Assembly (NCBI RefSeq): GCF_041287255.1
Contig: NZ_JBGGTX010000001.1
Span: 930,001-994,000 of the forward strand
Source: Tamlana flava
GTDB taxonomy: Bacteria; Bacteroidota; Bacteroidia; Flavobacteriales; Flavobacteriaceae
DNA length: 64,000 bases
Reading direction: 5' to 3'
Positions 34,219-44,427 of this stretch are shown here, one piece after another. Every line of letters begins with the position of its first letter. Position 1 is the first letter of the stretch. The notes beneath the pieces were generated by a model, which had not been told where the DNA came from, did not search any database, and saw nothing but the letters and a program-made list of their open reading frames with translations. The translations under genes were made by a program, and so were the position numbers.

Positions 34219-35991
34219 TTAACGGACACCGTGCATGAGTTTTTTTAGCACTGGATGCAACAACAACGAAACAAATCCCAAACCAATTGGAATTAGCGTG
34301 AAAATCAAGAAAAATGAGGATAGCCCATGCTCTTGGGTAATCTTTTCAATATCCCCACCTACGTAGTGTGCTAATTTATTACCTATAGCTATGGCCAAAT
34401 AATATACCCCAAACATAAACGCTACCATACGGGCAGGAATCAGTTTACTCAGATAAGATAATCCCATTGGGGATAAGCACAATTCACCTAGGGTATGGAA
34501 AAGATAAGCAAAAACCAACCATGCCATACTCAAGCTGGCTGTTTTTGCCCCATCGGGCACATCTTTGGCTCCAAACGCTAGAAAAGCAAAACCTATACCC
34601 AAAAGGAAAAGCCCTAAGAAATACTTCACCGAGGCTGGTGGATTATATTTGCTGTCCCACCATTTTGTAAATAATGGCGCAAACATGATAATAAACAATG
34701 AATTGAGTATAGCAAACCAAGTTACGGGAACTTCAGTTTCGGTAGACTGATATTCAATATAAAGTTTGTAAAGCACAATGGCCCAAACAATCACAAAACT
34801 AAAACCAAGAATAACATTTGATAGGCCAATTCTATTAAAGGTTTGTCTAAACAAGCTCAACAATACATAAGTAATAATACCCAAAGGCACTATAGTTACA
34901 ATTAAATCAACCACCTTAAAAGTGGTTGCGGCACCTCCCTCTAAAATCCTATTGGTAAAATCTCGTGTATAAATAGGCAAAGAGCCTGCAGCTTGCTCAA
35001 AAGCTGCCCAGAAAAAAATAGTGAACAAACAAAAAATTGAAAAAGCTATCATTTTATCTCTTTCAATAGCCACATACCGCGGTATTCTAATCAGCAAAAG
35101 CAGTATGAAAGTAATGGCTGCCAAAAGGGCAAAAAACAAGGAATCACTAAGTCCAGCAATGGTGAAATTGAATGTTTGGATATCCCCTATTTTACTCAAA
35201 GGATCATTAATGATGAAAATTAGGGCAGAAATTGTGAATACTGCAACCAAAATATAATCAACAGTTAAAAAAGGATTGAGCTTTTCTGTAAGCTTTGAGC
35301 TATCCTTTTCATCTCCAATATTATCACTTTCTTCAAGTTCAACTCTAATGGGTTTATCACCTATATTGCCAAAAAGGGGTTGGGCAAAATAAAACTGAAG
35401 CATGCCCAAGAACATGAATATACCTGCCAAACCAAAACCATAACTCCATCCTATTTTTTCGCCGACCCAGCCACAAAGCATGATACCAATAAACGCCCCA
35501 GCATTTACACCCATATAAAAAATATTGTAGGCGCCATCCTTTTTTTCATCATGTCCTTCATACATTTTTGATATGATAGAGGTCATATTAGGTTTGAAAA
35601 ATCCATTCCCCAAAATTAAAAATGAAATACCAATGTAAAGAAATGTTGGCGTTTCAATGGCCATGGAAGCATGCCCCAAAGTCATAAGCAATGCACCTAT
35701 AACTACGGCCATTCTATAACCAATTTTATTGTCTGCCAACCAACCTCCTGCCAAAGGGGTTAAATAGACCAACATGGCATAAGTGCCCAAAAGCGACAAC
35801 GCTGCTGGAAAATCCCATGCCCACCCGGGATTATCTCCTATGAGAGAACCTGTTAAAAATATAACCAATATGGACCTCATCCCATAATACGAAAAACGTT
35901 CCCACATTTCTGTAAAGAACAATACGAACAACCCCGATGGATGCCCTAAAACTTTATCTTGAAAAAATTGGTCGGTTGAGTTTTTAGCCAT
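34219..35991 (-). CDS. proton-coupled oligopeptide transporter (POT/PTR2), long form
   Basis: A 590-residue major-facilitator protein with about 14 spans. The PTR2 signature ERFSYYGMRSILVIFL is near the N-terminus and FYMGVNAGAFIG in the fifth-helix region; FWAAFEQAAGSLPIY is the conserved FFxxxEQ-type segment. It should import di- and tripeptides with protons. Compared with the upstream paralogue it is about 130 residues longer, mainly through two extra spans in the middle. Eleven bases separate the two genes; together with the DPP IV gene they form a peptide-use operon. Confidence 0.93.
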   Translation of the reverse strand: MAKNSTDQFFQDKVLGHPSGLFVLFFTEMWERFSYYGMRSILVIFLTGSLIGDNPGWAWDFPAALSLLGTYAMLVYLTPLAGGWLADNKIGYRMAVVIGALLMTLGHASMAIETPTFLYIGISFLILGNGFFKPNMTSIISKMYEGHDEKKDGAYNIFYMGVNAGAFIGIMLCGWVGEKIGWSYGFGLAGIFMFLGMLQFYFAQPLFGNIGDKPIRVELEESDNIGDEKDSSKLTEKLNPFLTVDYILVAVFTISALIFIINDPLSKIGDIQTFNFTIAGLSDSLFFALLAAITFILLLLIRIPRYVAIERDKMIAFSIFCLFTIFFWAAFEQAAGSLPIYTRDFTNRILEGGAATTFKVVDLIVTIVPLGIITYVLLSLFRQTFNRIGLSNVILGFSFVIVWAIVLYKLYIEYQSTETEVPVTWFAILNSLFIIMFAPLFTKWWDSKYNPPASVKYFLGLFLLGIGFAFLAFGAKDVPDGAKTASLSMAWLVFAYLFHTLGELCLSPMGLSYLSKLIPARMVAFMFGVYYLAIAIGNKLAHYVGGDIEKITQEHGLSSFFLIFTLIPIGLGFVSLLLHPVLKKLMHGVR

Positions 35992-36002
35992 AAATATAAA
36001 TT

Positions 36003-37391
36003 TTAATTATCTGCAAGTTCAAAACCCTCGGTTTCATCATAATGCATTTCAATTTCTTCATCTTCCACACCATGAGTAAGTACTTCCAATTTTTTTCTTA
36101 CCAATAAAACCAGCATGCCCAACACTACACAAAAAATAGCTATTCCTGTAAACACAGTATATTCTCCAAGACTTTCAGACCATTCACCTAAAAGACCTGC
36201 TAGTTTACTCCCAAATCCTGTCATTGCAAAATAAACTCCCATCATAATAGATGCATATTTTACTGGAGCTAATTTTGTTATAAAAGATAATGCCACGGGA
36301 GAAATGCATAATTCTCCTATTGTATGTAACAAATAAGCCAATACCAACCAATACATAGCTGAAGTTCCTGTGGCCTCATATTGCGCTGTTGCACCTGTCA
36401 TAAAGAAAAACCCTGTCCCCATGATAATAAGGCCAACTATCATTTTAAATAAAGAAGTTGAAAGTTTACCTTTCATTTTTCTTTTTGCCCAATAAGCTGC
36501 GACAGTTGTACCCAAAAATATTATAAACATAGCGTTGAGTGATTGAAACCACGATGCTGGAACTTGCCAACCAAATAACATTCTGTTGGTTTTTTCCATC
36601 GTATAAATATTCATCAATCCTCCGGCTTGTTCAAACGCACCCCAAAAAACAATTACCAGTAAAAAAGAAATTAGTAAAACTACTACCCTATCCTTTTCAA
36701 TCTTAGTTAATGGCTTACTTAATGCTACTTTTTCTTTTTCATTTTTAGAAGCCCCAAGAAAATTACCAACATGAGCCAAGTGTTTTTGGCCAAGAACATA
36801 TTGTAATATACCAAAGAACATTCCTATTCCAGCAAGTCCAAAACCATAATGCCATCCATAGACTTCACCTACATATCCAACAACCAAACTTGACAAAAAT
36901 GCTCCAATGTTGATACCTATATAGAAAATAGTAAAACCTTTATCTCTTCGTATATCTCCTTTCTTATATAACCCCCCAACCATAGTAGATATATTTGGCT
37001 TTAACATTCCAACCCCACAAACTATCAAAACAAGTCCTGAATAAAATGCCCACATCTGTTCTACGGCTAAGATACTATGCCCAAAAAGTAATAAAACACC
37101 ACCAACTAGCACCGATTTCTTTTGACCTAGAACCTTATCTGCAATTATGCCTCCTGGAATTGACATAACATAAACCATCATTGTATACCATCCGTACAAG
37201 GCCAGAGCTTCTCCATTTGTCCAACCTAATCCAGCATTTTCTGATTTTGTTTCAGCTACAAGATATAATACTAAAATGGCTCTCATACCATAATAGGAAA
37301 AGCGCTCCCACATTTCCGTAAAAAATAATACAAATAGCCCAACTGGGTGTCCAAATAATTCCTTCTGTTTAACTTTAGCCGTATTTGCCAT
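36003..37391 (-). CDS. proton-coupled oligopeptide transporter (POT/PTR2), short form
   Basis: A 462-residue POT-family symporter with about 12 spans. Motifs: ERFSYYGMRAILVLYL, FTIFYIGINIGAFLSSL and FWGAFEQAGGLMNIYT. The C-terminus is an acidic tail (GVEDEEIEMHYDETE). Clearly a paralogue of the downstream transporter, sharing its ends (GHPVGLFVLFFTEMWERF against GHPSGLFVLFFTEMWERF). Fourteen bases downstream of the dipeptidyl peptidase gene. Confidence 0.93.
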   Translation of the reverse strand: MANTAKVKQKELFGHPVGLFVLFFTEMWERFSYYGMRAILVLYLVAETKSENAGLGWTNGEALALYGWYTMMVYVMSIPGGIIADKVLGQKKSVLVGGVLLLFGHSILAVEQMWAFYSGLVLIVCGVGMLKPNISTMVGGLYKKGDIRRDKGFTIFYIGINIGAFLSSLVVGYVGEVYGWHYGFGLAGIGMFFGILQYVLGQKHLAHVGNFLGASKNEKEKVALSKPLTKIEKDRVVVLLISFLLVIVFWGAFEQAGGLMNIYTMEKTNRMLFGWQVPASWFQSLNAMFIIFLGTTVAAYWAKRKMKGKLSTSLFKMIVGLIIMGTGFFFMTGATAQYEATGTSAMYWLVLAYLLHTIGELCISPVALSFITKLAPVKYASIMMGVYFAMTGFGSKLAGLLGEWSESLGEYTVFTGIAIFCVVLGMLVLLVRKKLEVLTHGVEDEEIEMHYDETEGFELADN

Positions 37392-37405
37392 AAATTTTAT
37401 TTTAG

Positions 37406-39643
37406 TTACCCTTTAATCTTTACTTGCTCCTTTTGTTTTACTTCTTCCTCCTTTTTTATTTTATCGCCTAGCGTTTCGTTAATAAAATTAGTCATTTTTT
37501 TATATAGATGAAGCCTCGTATTTCCTCCATAAATGCCATGGTTTTTGTCTGGATATACAGCCCAATCAAATTGTTTATCTGCTTGAATTAAAGCTTCAGC
37601 CATTCTCATTGTATGCTGTAAATGCACATTATCGTCACCAGAGCCATGAACTAGCAAATAATCACCTTTTAGTTTTTCAGGATAATTGAATGGCGAATTA
37701 TCATCATACCCACTTGGGTTTTCCTGCGGAGTTCTCATGTAACGTTCTGTATAAATAGTATCGTAAAAACGCCAGCTAGTAACCGGTGCTACTGCTATGG
37801 CCATTTTAAACACGTCGTTTCCTTTAAGCAAACAATTGGTAGACATGTGACCACCATAACTCCAACCCCAAATACCAATTCTATCGGAATCTATATAAGA
37901 CAACTCGCCAAGTTTTCGGGCTGCAGCAATTTGGTCTTCAGTTTCATATTTTACCAAATTCATATAAGTTACCTTTTTAAAATCAGCGCCTTTAAAACCC
38001 GTTCCCCTGCCATCAACACATGCAATAATATAACCTTGCTGTGCCAGATGCTGAAACCAATAATCGTTGTAAGAGTTCCATTGGTTGGCAACTTCTTGCG
38101 AGCCCGGCCCAGAGTATTGATACATTAGAAGAGGATATTCCTTTTGTTCATTAAAATCGGCCGGTTTAATCATCCACATATTCAAATCATTACCATTAAC
38201 ATGGATAGTGCTAAATTCCTTTTTTGACGTTTTATAATCGGAAAGCTTTTGTGCCAGTACATCGTTATCTTTTATACTCTTTATCACATTACCCGATGCA
38301 GAACTATTCAATGTAAATTCTGGTGGTGTAGATGCACTTGAAAACGTATTGATGAAATATGAAAAATCGGCACTAAAAGAAGCATTATTTGTTCCCTCAC
38401 TTTTGGTCAATCTTGCTTTATTTCTGCCATTTAATTTAATGGAATACACATCACGATTGATGGAACCGTTTTCTGTAGATTGAAAAAAAATAGTGTTGTT
38501 TTTTTCATCATAACCATAATATTCCGTGACCTCCCATTTTCCATTTGTGACTTGGTTAATCAAATCGCCATTCTCGGAATAATGGTAAATATGGTTAAAC
38601 CCATCCTTTTCGCTGGTCCAGATAAAACTGTTATCCTTTAAAAAAGTTAGGTTATCCGTAACATCCACATAAGCTTCATCGGTTTCTGCCAGTGCTAAAC
38701 TTGAGGTATTTGTTTTAGCATTGATCAGCCATAAATCCAACTCGTTTTGGTGCCTATTTAAATATTGGGCACTCAATACATCAGGTTTTTTGGTCCATTC
38801 TATTCTTGCAATATAAAAGTCGTTGTATGCCTTATCAACTTTTACCTCGTTAGTCTTTCCATTAGTTAAATCATATATATGAAGCGACACCTTTGAATTA
38901 GCCTCTCCAGCCTTAGGATATTTAAAAACCTGCTGGGTTTGGTAAAGCCCCTCGCCATAAACATCCATGGAAAACTCAGGAACTTCAGTTTCATCAAATC
39001 TAATAAAGGCAATTTTATCACTATTAGAATTCCAATCGAAAGCACGCACAAATTTGAATTCTTCCTCGTAAACCCAATCGGTAATACCGTTAATTATTTC
39101 ATTCTTTTTACCGTCAAAAGTGATTTGCGTTATTTTATCGGTTTGCAAATCTTTAACAAACAAGTTATTATCCTTTGCAAAGGCCACTTTAGTTCCATCT
39201 GGTGAAAACGTGGGTTCTTGTATTTTATCCTCGGTAATCAAGGTCAGGCTACCATGTTTTACATTGTAAACATAATAGTTCCCCAAAGAAGACCTTCTGT
39301 AAATGGCTTCCTCATTGGTTGCCAAAATCACTTTATCTTCATCTTGGCTAAAGGTATAATCAGTAAAATAGGGAATCTCTTCAAAATTGGCTGAGCTTAC
39401 CAAGGTATTTATTTTTTTCAAAGTTTTGTAATCATAAATATCTATGGACGTACTTCGTGTTGCTCTATCAAAATTTAAAACAGAGTATTGTTGTCCATTC
39501 GCCATTGAATGCAAAACATCAAGATATTCTGTTCTAAAAGTTCCGTTTTTCCAAATGTCTTCGAGGGTAATTTCTTTGGTTTGCGCTGAAACAATTGAAG
39601 TTACAAACAGGCAAACATAAAAGGAGAATTTTAGGTGATTCAT
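37406..39643 (-). CDS. secreted dipeptidyl peptidase IV-like S9B peptidase
   Basis: A 745-residue periplasmic or surface serine peptidase with a signal peptide (FYVCLFVTSIVSAQ). The N-terminal eight-bladed beta-propeller (DPPIV_N, about 90-450) includes the Glu pair region WVYEEEF that binds the substrate amino terminus. The catalytic domain has GWSYGGHMS (Ser), GSGDDNVHLQ (Asp) and KNHGIYGG (His). It removes X-Pro or X-Ala dipeptides from peptides, which fits the two dipeptide transporter genes directly downstream. A Lys/Glu-rich tail ends the protein. Confidence 0.94.
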   Translation of the reverse strand: MNHLKFSFYVCLFVTSIVSAQTKEITLEDIWKNGTFRTEYLDVLHSMANGQQYSVLNFDRATRSTSIDIYDYKTLKKINTLVSSANFEEIPYFTDYTFSQDEDKVILATNEEAIYRRSSLGNYYVYNVKHGSLTLITEDKIQEPTFSPDGTKVAFAKDNNLFVKDLQTDKITQITFDGKKNEIINGITDWVYEEEFKFVRAFDWNSNSDKIAFIRFDETEVPEFSMDVYGEGLYQTQQVFKYPKAGEANSKVSLHIYDLTNGKTNEVKVDKAYNDFYIARIEWTKKPDVLSAQYLNRHQNELDLWLINAKTNTSSLALAETDEAYVDVTDNLTFLKDNSFIWTSEKDGFNHIYHYSENGDLINQVTNGKWEVTEYYGYDEKNNTIFFQSTENGSINRDVYSIKLNGRNKARLTKSEGTNNASFSADFSYFINTFSSASTPPEFTLNSSASGNVIKSIKDNDVLAQKLSDYKTSKKEFSTIHVNGNDLNMWMIKPADFNEQKEYPLLMYQYSGPGSQEVANQWNSYNDYWFQHLAQQGYIIACVDGRGTGFKGADFKKVTYMNLVKYETEDQIAAARKLGELSYIDSDRIGIWGWSYGGHMSTNCLLKGNDVFKMAIAVAPVTSWRFYDTIYTERYMRTPQENPSGYDDNSPFNYPEKLKGDYLLVHGSGDDNVHLQHTMRMAEALIQADKQFDWAVYPDKNHGIYGGNTRLHLYKKMTNFINETLGDKIKKEEEVKQKEQVKIKG

Positions 39644-39767
39644 TAAAAAAATTATTCTTTTTACAAAATGATGTCAAGTTTACTAAAAATTATGTAAAAA
39701 ACCGTCAATATTAACACTTAAATAACGCGGTTTAAATCAAGGTATTCAATATTCATAACAAGAGTAG

Positions 39768-39775
39768 TATCTTTG
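39768..39775 (+). promoter_or_regulatory. -7 promoter element before the HMG-CoA reductase gene
   Basis: TATCTTTG matches the Bacteroidota -7 consensus TAnnTTTG and lies 19 bases ahead of the ATG at 39795. A convincing TTTG at -33 is not seen. Confidence 0.5.
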
Positions 39776-39794
39776 CACTGCTAATGAATAAATT

Positions 39795-41117
39795 ATGAGT
39801 AAACCAATTGACGGCTTTTCTAAACTTTCAAAATCAAAAAAAATAGATTGGATTGTTGAGACCTATTTTTCAAATACTGATGATGCCAAGGAGGTATTGA
39901 AACAATATTGGAATAGCAACAAAAAACTGCAACAATTGCACGACGAATTTATTGAAAACACCATCACGAATTATTATTTGCCTCTTGGTGTGGCTCCCAA
40001 TTTTTTAATCAATGGAAAAATATACACCATCCCTATGGCCATTGAGGAAAGTTCTGTTGTTGCCGCAGCAAGCAAAGCTGCCAAGTTTTGGATGGACAGA
40101 GGCGGTTTTAAAACCAAAGTCATTTCAACCACTAAAATTGGGCAGGTCCATTTTATTTTTAAAGGTGATTTCGAAAAGCTAAAAACATTTTTTGATTTGG
40201 TTAAGCCAAAGATCATTGAAGATACCAAGGCCATTACCAAAAACATGGAAAAGCGTGGTGGTGGTATCATTGATATAGAATTACGGGATAAAACTTCGGA
40301 CATTGGCAACTATTACCAGCTCCATGCATCATTTGAAACCCTGGATGCCATGGGTGCCAATTTTATAAATTCATGTTTAGAGCAGTTTGCAAAAACCTTT
40401 AAAGATGAAGCACAGGTTTTTCATCTATTTTCTGATGAAGAAAAGGAAATTGAGGTGGTCATGAGCATTTTGTCCAACTATGTGCCAGATTGTTTGGTAC
40501 GTGCAGAAGTGTGTTGTAAAGTTGAAGATTTAAATGAAGGCAGCACCATTTCGGGTGAAGCTTTCGCGAAAAAATTTGTCCAGGCCGTTAACATTGCTGA
40601 AGTTGAACCATTTAGGGCGGTAACACATAATAAAGGCATAATGAACGGTATTGACGCCGTTGTTTTGGCAACAGGAAACGATTTTAGAGCCATAGAAGCT
40701 GGTGTTCATGCTTATGCGGCACGAAAAGGAAAATATAGTAGTTTAACCCATGCCAAAGTTGAGGATGGTATTTTTACCTTTTGGATTGAAATACCTCTGG
40801 CCCTTGGCACCATTGGGGGATTAACGGGATTACACCCACTTGTAAAATTGGCCTTAGAACTTTTGCATAAACCATCAGCCAAAGAGTTGATGCAAATTGT
40901 AGCTGTTGCCGGTTTGGCACAAAATTTTGCCGCACTGCGCTCACTTACCACTACAGGTATTCAACAAGGCCATATGAAAATGCATTTGATGAACATCTTG
41001 AATCAGTTTGAAGCCACAAACGAAGAGAAAAAAATACTTACCGAATATTTTAGAAACCACACGGTTTCTCACAGTGCCGTTTCAGAAGCCATTAACAAAC
41101 TAAGAGTTAAAAGTTGA
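39795..41117 (+). CDS. mvaA: hydroxymethylglutaryl-CoA reductase, class II (degradative type)
   Basis: A 440-residue NAD(P)H-dependent reductase linking HMG-CoA and mevalonate. Class II features: ENTITNYYLPLGVAPNFLING near residue 55, EESSVVAAASKAAKFW near 84, NKGIMNGIDAVVLATGNDFRAIEAG with the dinucleotide-binding region, and a C-terminal His in NHTVSHSAV. Despite the degradative label, in Flavobacteriaceae this enzyme feeds isoprenoid synthesis through mevalonate. It overlaps the downstream GHMP kinase gene by 4 bases. Confidence 0.94.
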   Translation: MSKPIDGFSKLSKSKKIDWIVETYFSNTDDAKEVLKQYWNSNKKLQQLHDEFIENTITNYYLPLGVAPNFLINGKIYTIPMAIEESSVVAAASKAAKFWMDRGGFKTKVISTTKIGQVHFIFKGDFEKLKTFFDLVKPKIIEDTKAITKNMEKRGGGIIDIELRDKTSDIGNYYQLHASFETLDAMGANFINSCLEQFAKTFKDEAQVFHLFSDEEKEIEVVMSILSNYVPDCLVRAEVCCKVEDLNEGSTISGEAFAKKFVQAVNIAEVEPFRAVTHNKGIMNGIDAVVLATGNDFRAIEAGVHAYAARKGKYSSLTHAKVEDGIFTFWIEIPLALGTIGGLTGLHPLVKLALELLHKPSAKELMQIVAVAGLAQNFAALRSLTTTGIQQGHMKMHLMNILNQFEATNEEKKILTEYFRNHTVSHSAVSEAINKLRVKS

Positions 41118-42019
41118 AAACATTTTACAGCCATGGTAAATTATTATTGACTGGCGAATATGTAGTACTCGACGGGGCTATGTCATTAGCTGTACCAACA
41201 AAATATGGGCAATCGTTGACCGTTGAAAATTTAGACCAACCAAAAATCATTTGGCAAAGTTTGGATGAAAAGGGTAAGGTTTGGTTTGAAGGTGAATTTC
41301 AATTGAATGAGATTAGCACATCGCATGCTACTCTTAATGATGTTTCCAAAAAACTGATTCAAATCTTAGATGCGGCGAAAACACTAAATCCAGAATTTCT
41401 TATTAACTCCATTGGTTGTAAAATTACCACACGGTTAGATTTTCCAAGAAATTGGGGACTAGGCACATCGTCAACGTTGATAAATAATGTGGCGCAATGG
41501 GCTAATGTTGATGCTTACCAACTATTGGAAAAAACCTTTGGCGGAAGTGGATATGATATTGCCTGTGCACAAAAAGATTATGCCATTACATATCAAATCA
41601 TAAATTCCAAACCCATTGTAAATACTGCTGAATTTAATACGTCATTTAAGGACTGCCTGTATTTTATTCACTTAAACAGAAAACAAAACAGTCGAGAAGG
41701 CATTAAACATTATCACAGCAATAAAGTCAATGCTTCAAATATAATTAATGAGATTAATGTTATCACGGCGAAAATAATTTCAGCCAAAACCCTTGAAGAA
41801 TTTGATGCTTTAATAGCTTCACACGAAACTTTAATTGCTGAAATCACCAATCAAAAAACAATTAAAGAATTACTTTTCGAAGATTTTAATGGTGGCTTAA
41901 AAAGTCTTGGGGCATGGGGCGGAGATTTTGTTTTAGCAACTTCCAAAAGTGACCCGACATCTTATTTTAAAGTAAAAGGTTTTGAAACCGTTATACCATA
42001 CACATCAATGATATTATAG
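41114..42019 (+). CDS. GYDIA-type GHMP kinase
   Basis: A 301-residue member of the GHMP kinase superfamily. The N-terminus FYSHGKLLLTGEYVVLDGA is the usual start of mevalonate-type kinases; the ATP loop is degenerate as NWGLGTSSTL, and the name-giving GSGYDIACAQ follows. Close relatives form a Bacteroidota family named after GYDIA. By its coupling to the HMG-CoA reductase gene it probably phosphorylates mevalonate or a later intermediate. Start is TTG in the overlap TTGA. Convergent with ppiD across a shared terminator. Confidence 0.88.
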   Translation: MKTFYSHGKLLLTGEYVVLDGAMSLAVPTKYGQSLTVENLDQPKIIWQSLDEKGKVWFEGEFQLNEISTSHATLNDVSKKLIQILDAAKTLNPEFLINSIGCKITTRLDFPRNWGLGTSSTLINNVAQWANVDAYQLLEKTFGGSGYDIACAQKDYAITYQIINSKPIVNTAEFNTSFKDCLYFIHLNRKQNSREGIKHYHSNKVNASNIINEINVITAKIISAKTLEEFDALIASHETLIAEITNQKTIKELLFEDFNGGLKSLGAWGGDFVLATSKSDPTSYFKVKGFETVIPYTSMIL

Positions 42020-42030
42020 GCCTAAAAACA

Positions 42031-42060
42031 AAAAAGCCCCGATTATTTCGGAGCTTCTTT
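42031..42060. terminator. bidirectional terminator between GHMP kinase and ppiD
   Basis: Stem AAGCCCCGA (42034-42042) / TCGGAGCTT (42048-42056) with one mismatch, an A-rich tract to the left and T-rich to the right, between two converging genes. Confidence 0.75.
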
Positions 42061-42082
42061 TCATTTATGCTTTATGTCCTTT

Positions 42083-44212
42083 TTATTGAACTTGATTTTT
42101 CGCCCTATTATCTTCAATTTCGGCAGCTTCCTTAAGCGCATTGTACACTTTTGAATTAACAGCACCAACTTTTTGTTGCTCTACTCTATTGGCAGCAGCT
42201 TGATAATTATCCAACGTTACAGCTGGAGTTACTTTGGTAACTTGAATCATATAAACACCGTTTGAACCATCCAATAAACCAGATGTTCCCCCTTCACTTA
42301 ATCCGAACGCAGCACCAACTATTAAAGGCTCTCGTCCTGCGCCAGAAATGGTTGGGTTTTTCATATTTATACCATTGGCTGTTCTTACCGTTGTGTTTTC
42401 GGCAGCAGCCAAATCATCCAAGGTCGTTGCAGAAACTCTATCATGAATTAATTTTGCTTTCTTCTCTTTTCTTATAATTGGTAGAACCTGTGCAGTAGCA
42501 TCTTCAACTGATTTTAACCCTTCTTCATGTTGCGCGACTAATTGAGCAATTAGGTAACCACCAGGAATATTGAAACGCTTTATGTCGCCAACTTCAGACT
42601 CTTCATTAAACGCCCAACGAACAATTGGTCTTTGAGCACCAACACCTGGAATGTTTTCATCAAGAACCTTTATGCCATTTACAGGTCTAACGGTAAAATT
42701 ATTTTCTTTGGCAACAGCTTCAAAATCACCTTTTCCAGCATTGATTTCAAAATTTGATGCATCTCTAAATACCTTATCGGAAGTTGCTTCTGAAGGCTCA
42801 ATCTTTCTAGCGATTGTTCCAACTTGAATTGCTTTTTGCTTATCTTTTTGTCCCTCGATCTCTATGATATGGAAACCAAAAATGGTTTTTACAACACCTA
42901 AATCTCCTGTTTTTCCTTCAAACTCAAAATCATTAAATTCTGGCACCATAGTGTTGTAACCATGCCAATCGTAGCGACCACCATTATTTACACTTCCTTT
43001 ATCTGATGAAAATTCAGTTACAAAATCAGGAAACTTAGAGCGGTTAGATTTTAAAACTGCAAATAAACTATCCGCAGTTTCTTTAGCCTGAGCTTCAGTT
43101 TGTGTAACATCCGGTCCTGCACTTTGTGCGCCAATGAAAGGGATTAAAATGTGTCTTACCTTGGCAGAATCTGGTATTTGCTTTACAGCAACTACTTTAG
43201 ACACCTTAAAATAACCATCATCTTTATATGGACCATAAACCTCACCTTCATTTAGATTGTAAATATTATCGGCCACTTCTTCCGGCAAGTCTGATTTGAA
43301 AAGAAAACGGTCATCAAATTTGATATCTGATTCGGCTATTGAATTAATATACTCCTCATTATTTTTAACTTCTGAAAAAGCAACGATAGTATCTTTTCTT
43401 CCTCTTTCATCAACAAGTCTTCCATTTACATAAATTTCAAGGTCGGCCTTAATGGCATTTTCATCTTCAAGAGATGCTTCTTCCTTAAACTCTACAAAAC
43501 GGATATCTCTTGAAGCCTCTACTTCAAATTGTTTTTTATTGTCAAGAATGTAGTCTGAAATATTGGATCTTGAAACCTCTACAAGGCTATCGGCAATTGT
43601 AGAGTATGCCACTTGAACATATTTAATATCTACTTTTTGCCCTTCTAATTTATGGTCAAGTTCGCCTTCTGCCAAAGTTCCTGTTAAACCAGCCTTTACC
43701 ATGTTAAAGTAGTTTTGGTTCAAGGCGTTAAATGCCAATTGCTTTTCGTAATTTATCCAACCTTCGTAACCTGTTACGCTGGTTTCTTTTAAATTGGCAA
43801 TGTATTCGTTCAATTTATTTTCATCAAAGAAACCAGCCTCGTTTAAAAACTCTGGACTGGTAGCTAAAGCCGTTTTTAACAAATCGCGCATTTGATCTTT
43901 TTCTACAGAAATACCAAGTTCTTCAAACTGTGTTTCCATAACCGCTTGTCTTACCTCCTGCTCCCAAACTCGGTTCATCACCATGGTACTTGTAGCATTT
44001 GGCCCTGCTTGACGTTGTGCCACCTCAACTTTTTGCAAAAAGTCTTCTCTTGAAATATCTTTTCCGTTAATGGTCGCCACTATATTTTGTGACTTCGAAG
44101 TAAGCGCATCACTATTTCTAAACAAATCTGCCAAAACAAAAGAAAATAGCGCCAATGCTATAATCAATATCAAGAATAGTGAACGTTGCCTTATCTTATT
44201 TAAAACTGCCAT
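42083..44212 (-). CDS. ppiD: SurA/PpiD-type peptidylprolyl isomerase
   Basis: A 709-residue inner-membrane-anchored periplasmic folding factor. One N-terminal span (about 11-30, SLFLILIIALALFSFVLADLF) is followed by a SurA-N-like chaperone domain (ATINGKDISREDFLQKVE), a parvulin rotamase domain around KVRHILIPFIGAQ to FGFHIIEIEGQK, and a second, more diverged repeat toward the C-terminus. This is the PpiD layout, with a longer C-terminal part than E. coli. Alone in its transcript, 215 bases from the upstream CNNM gene. Confidence 0.92.
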   Translation of the reverse strand: MAVLNKIRQRSLFLILIIALALFSFVLADLFRNSDALTSKSQNIVATINGKDISREDFLQKVEVAQRQAGPNATSTMVMNRVWEQEVRQAVMETQFEELGISVEKDQMRDLLKTALATSPEFLNEAGFFDENKLNEYIANLKETSVTGYEGWINYEKQLAFNALNQNYFNMVKAGLTGTLAEGELDHKLEGQKVDIKYVQVAYSTIADSLVEVSRSNISDYILDNKKQFEVEASRDIRFVEFKEEASLEDENAIKADLEIYVNGRLVDERGRKDTIVAFSEVKNNEEYINSIAESDIKFDDRFLFKSDLPEEVADNIYNLNEGEVYGPYKDDGYFKVSKVVAVKQIPDSAKVRHILIPFIGAQSAGPDVTQTEAQAKETADSLFAVLKSNRSKFPDFVTEFSSDKGSVNNGGRYDWHGYNTMVPEFNDFEFEGKTGDLGVVKTIFGFHIIEIEGQKDKQKAIQVGTIARKIEPSEATSDKVFRDASNFEINAGKGDFEAVAKENNFTVRPVNGIKVLDENIPGVGAQRPIVRWAFNEESEVGDIKRFNIPGGYLIAQLVAQHEEGLKSVEDATAQVLPIIRKEKKAKLIHDRVSATTLDDLAAAENTTVRTANGINMKNPTISGAGREPLIVGAAFGLSEGGTSGLLDGSNGVYMIQVTKVTPAVTLDNYQAAANRVEQQKVGAVNSKVYNALKEAAEIEDNRAKNQVQ

Positions 44213-44427
44213 TTGTAAATTAAATTTTATTTACCCAAAAAAGCTGGGGTTTTGTTGTTAAGTTGGTGCCGATTATACAAAAACCGACAAAAATATCGTG
44301 CGCGAAAATACCAATTTCTATTTAATAATAAAAGGGTTATTTATTTATTATGGAGTTAAAATTAATTTGATGAAAAAATAACAGGCTTTTAACACAAACA
44401 CCATAAAGAATAGTGATTAATTGGAAG

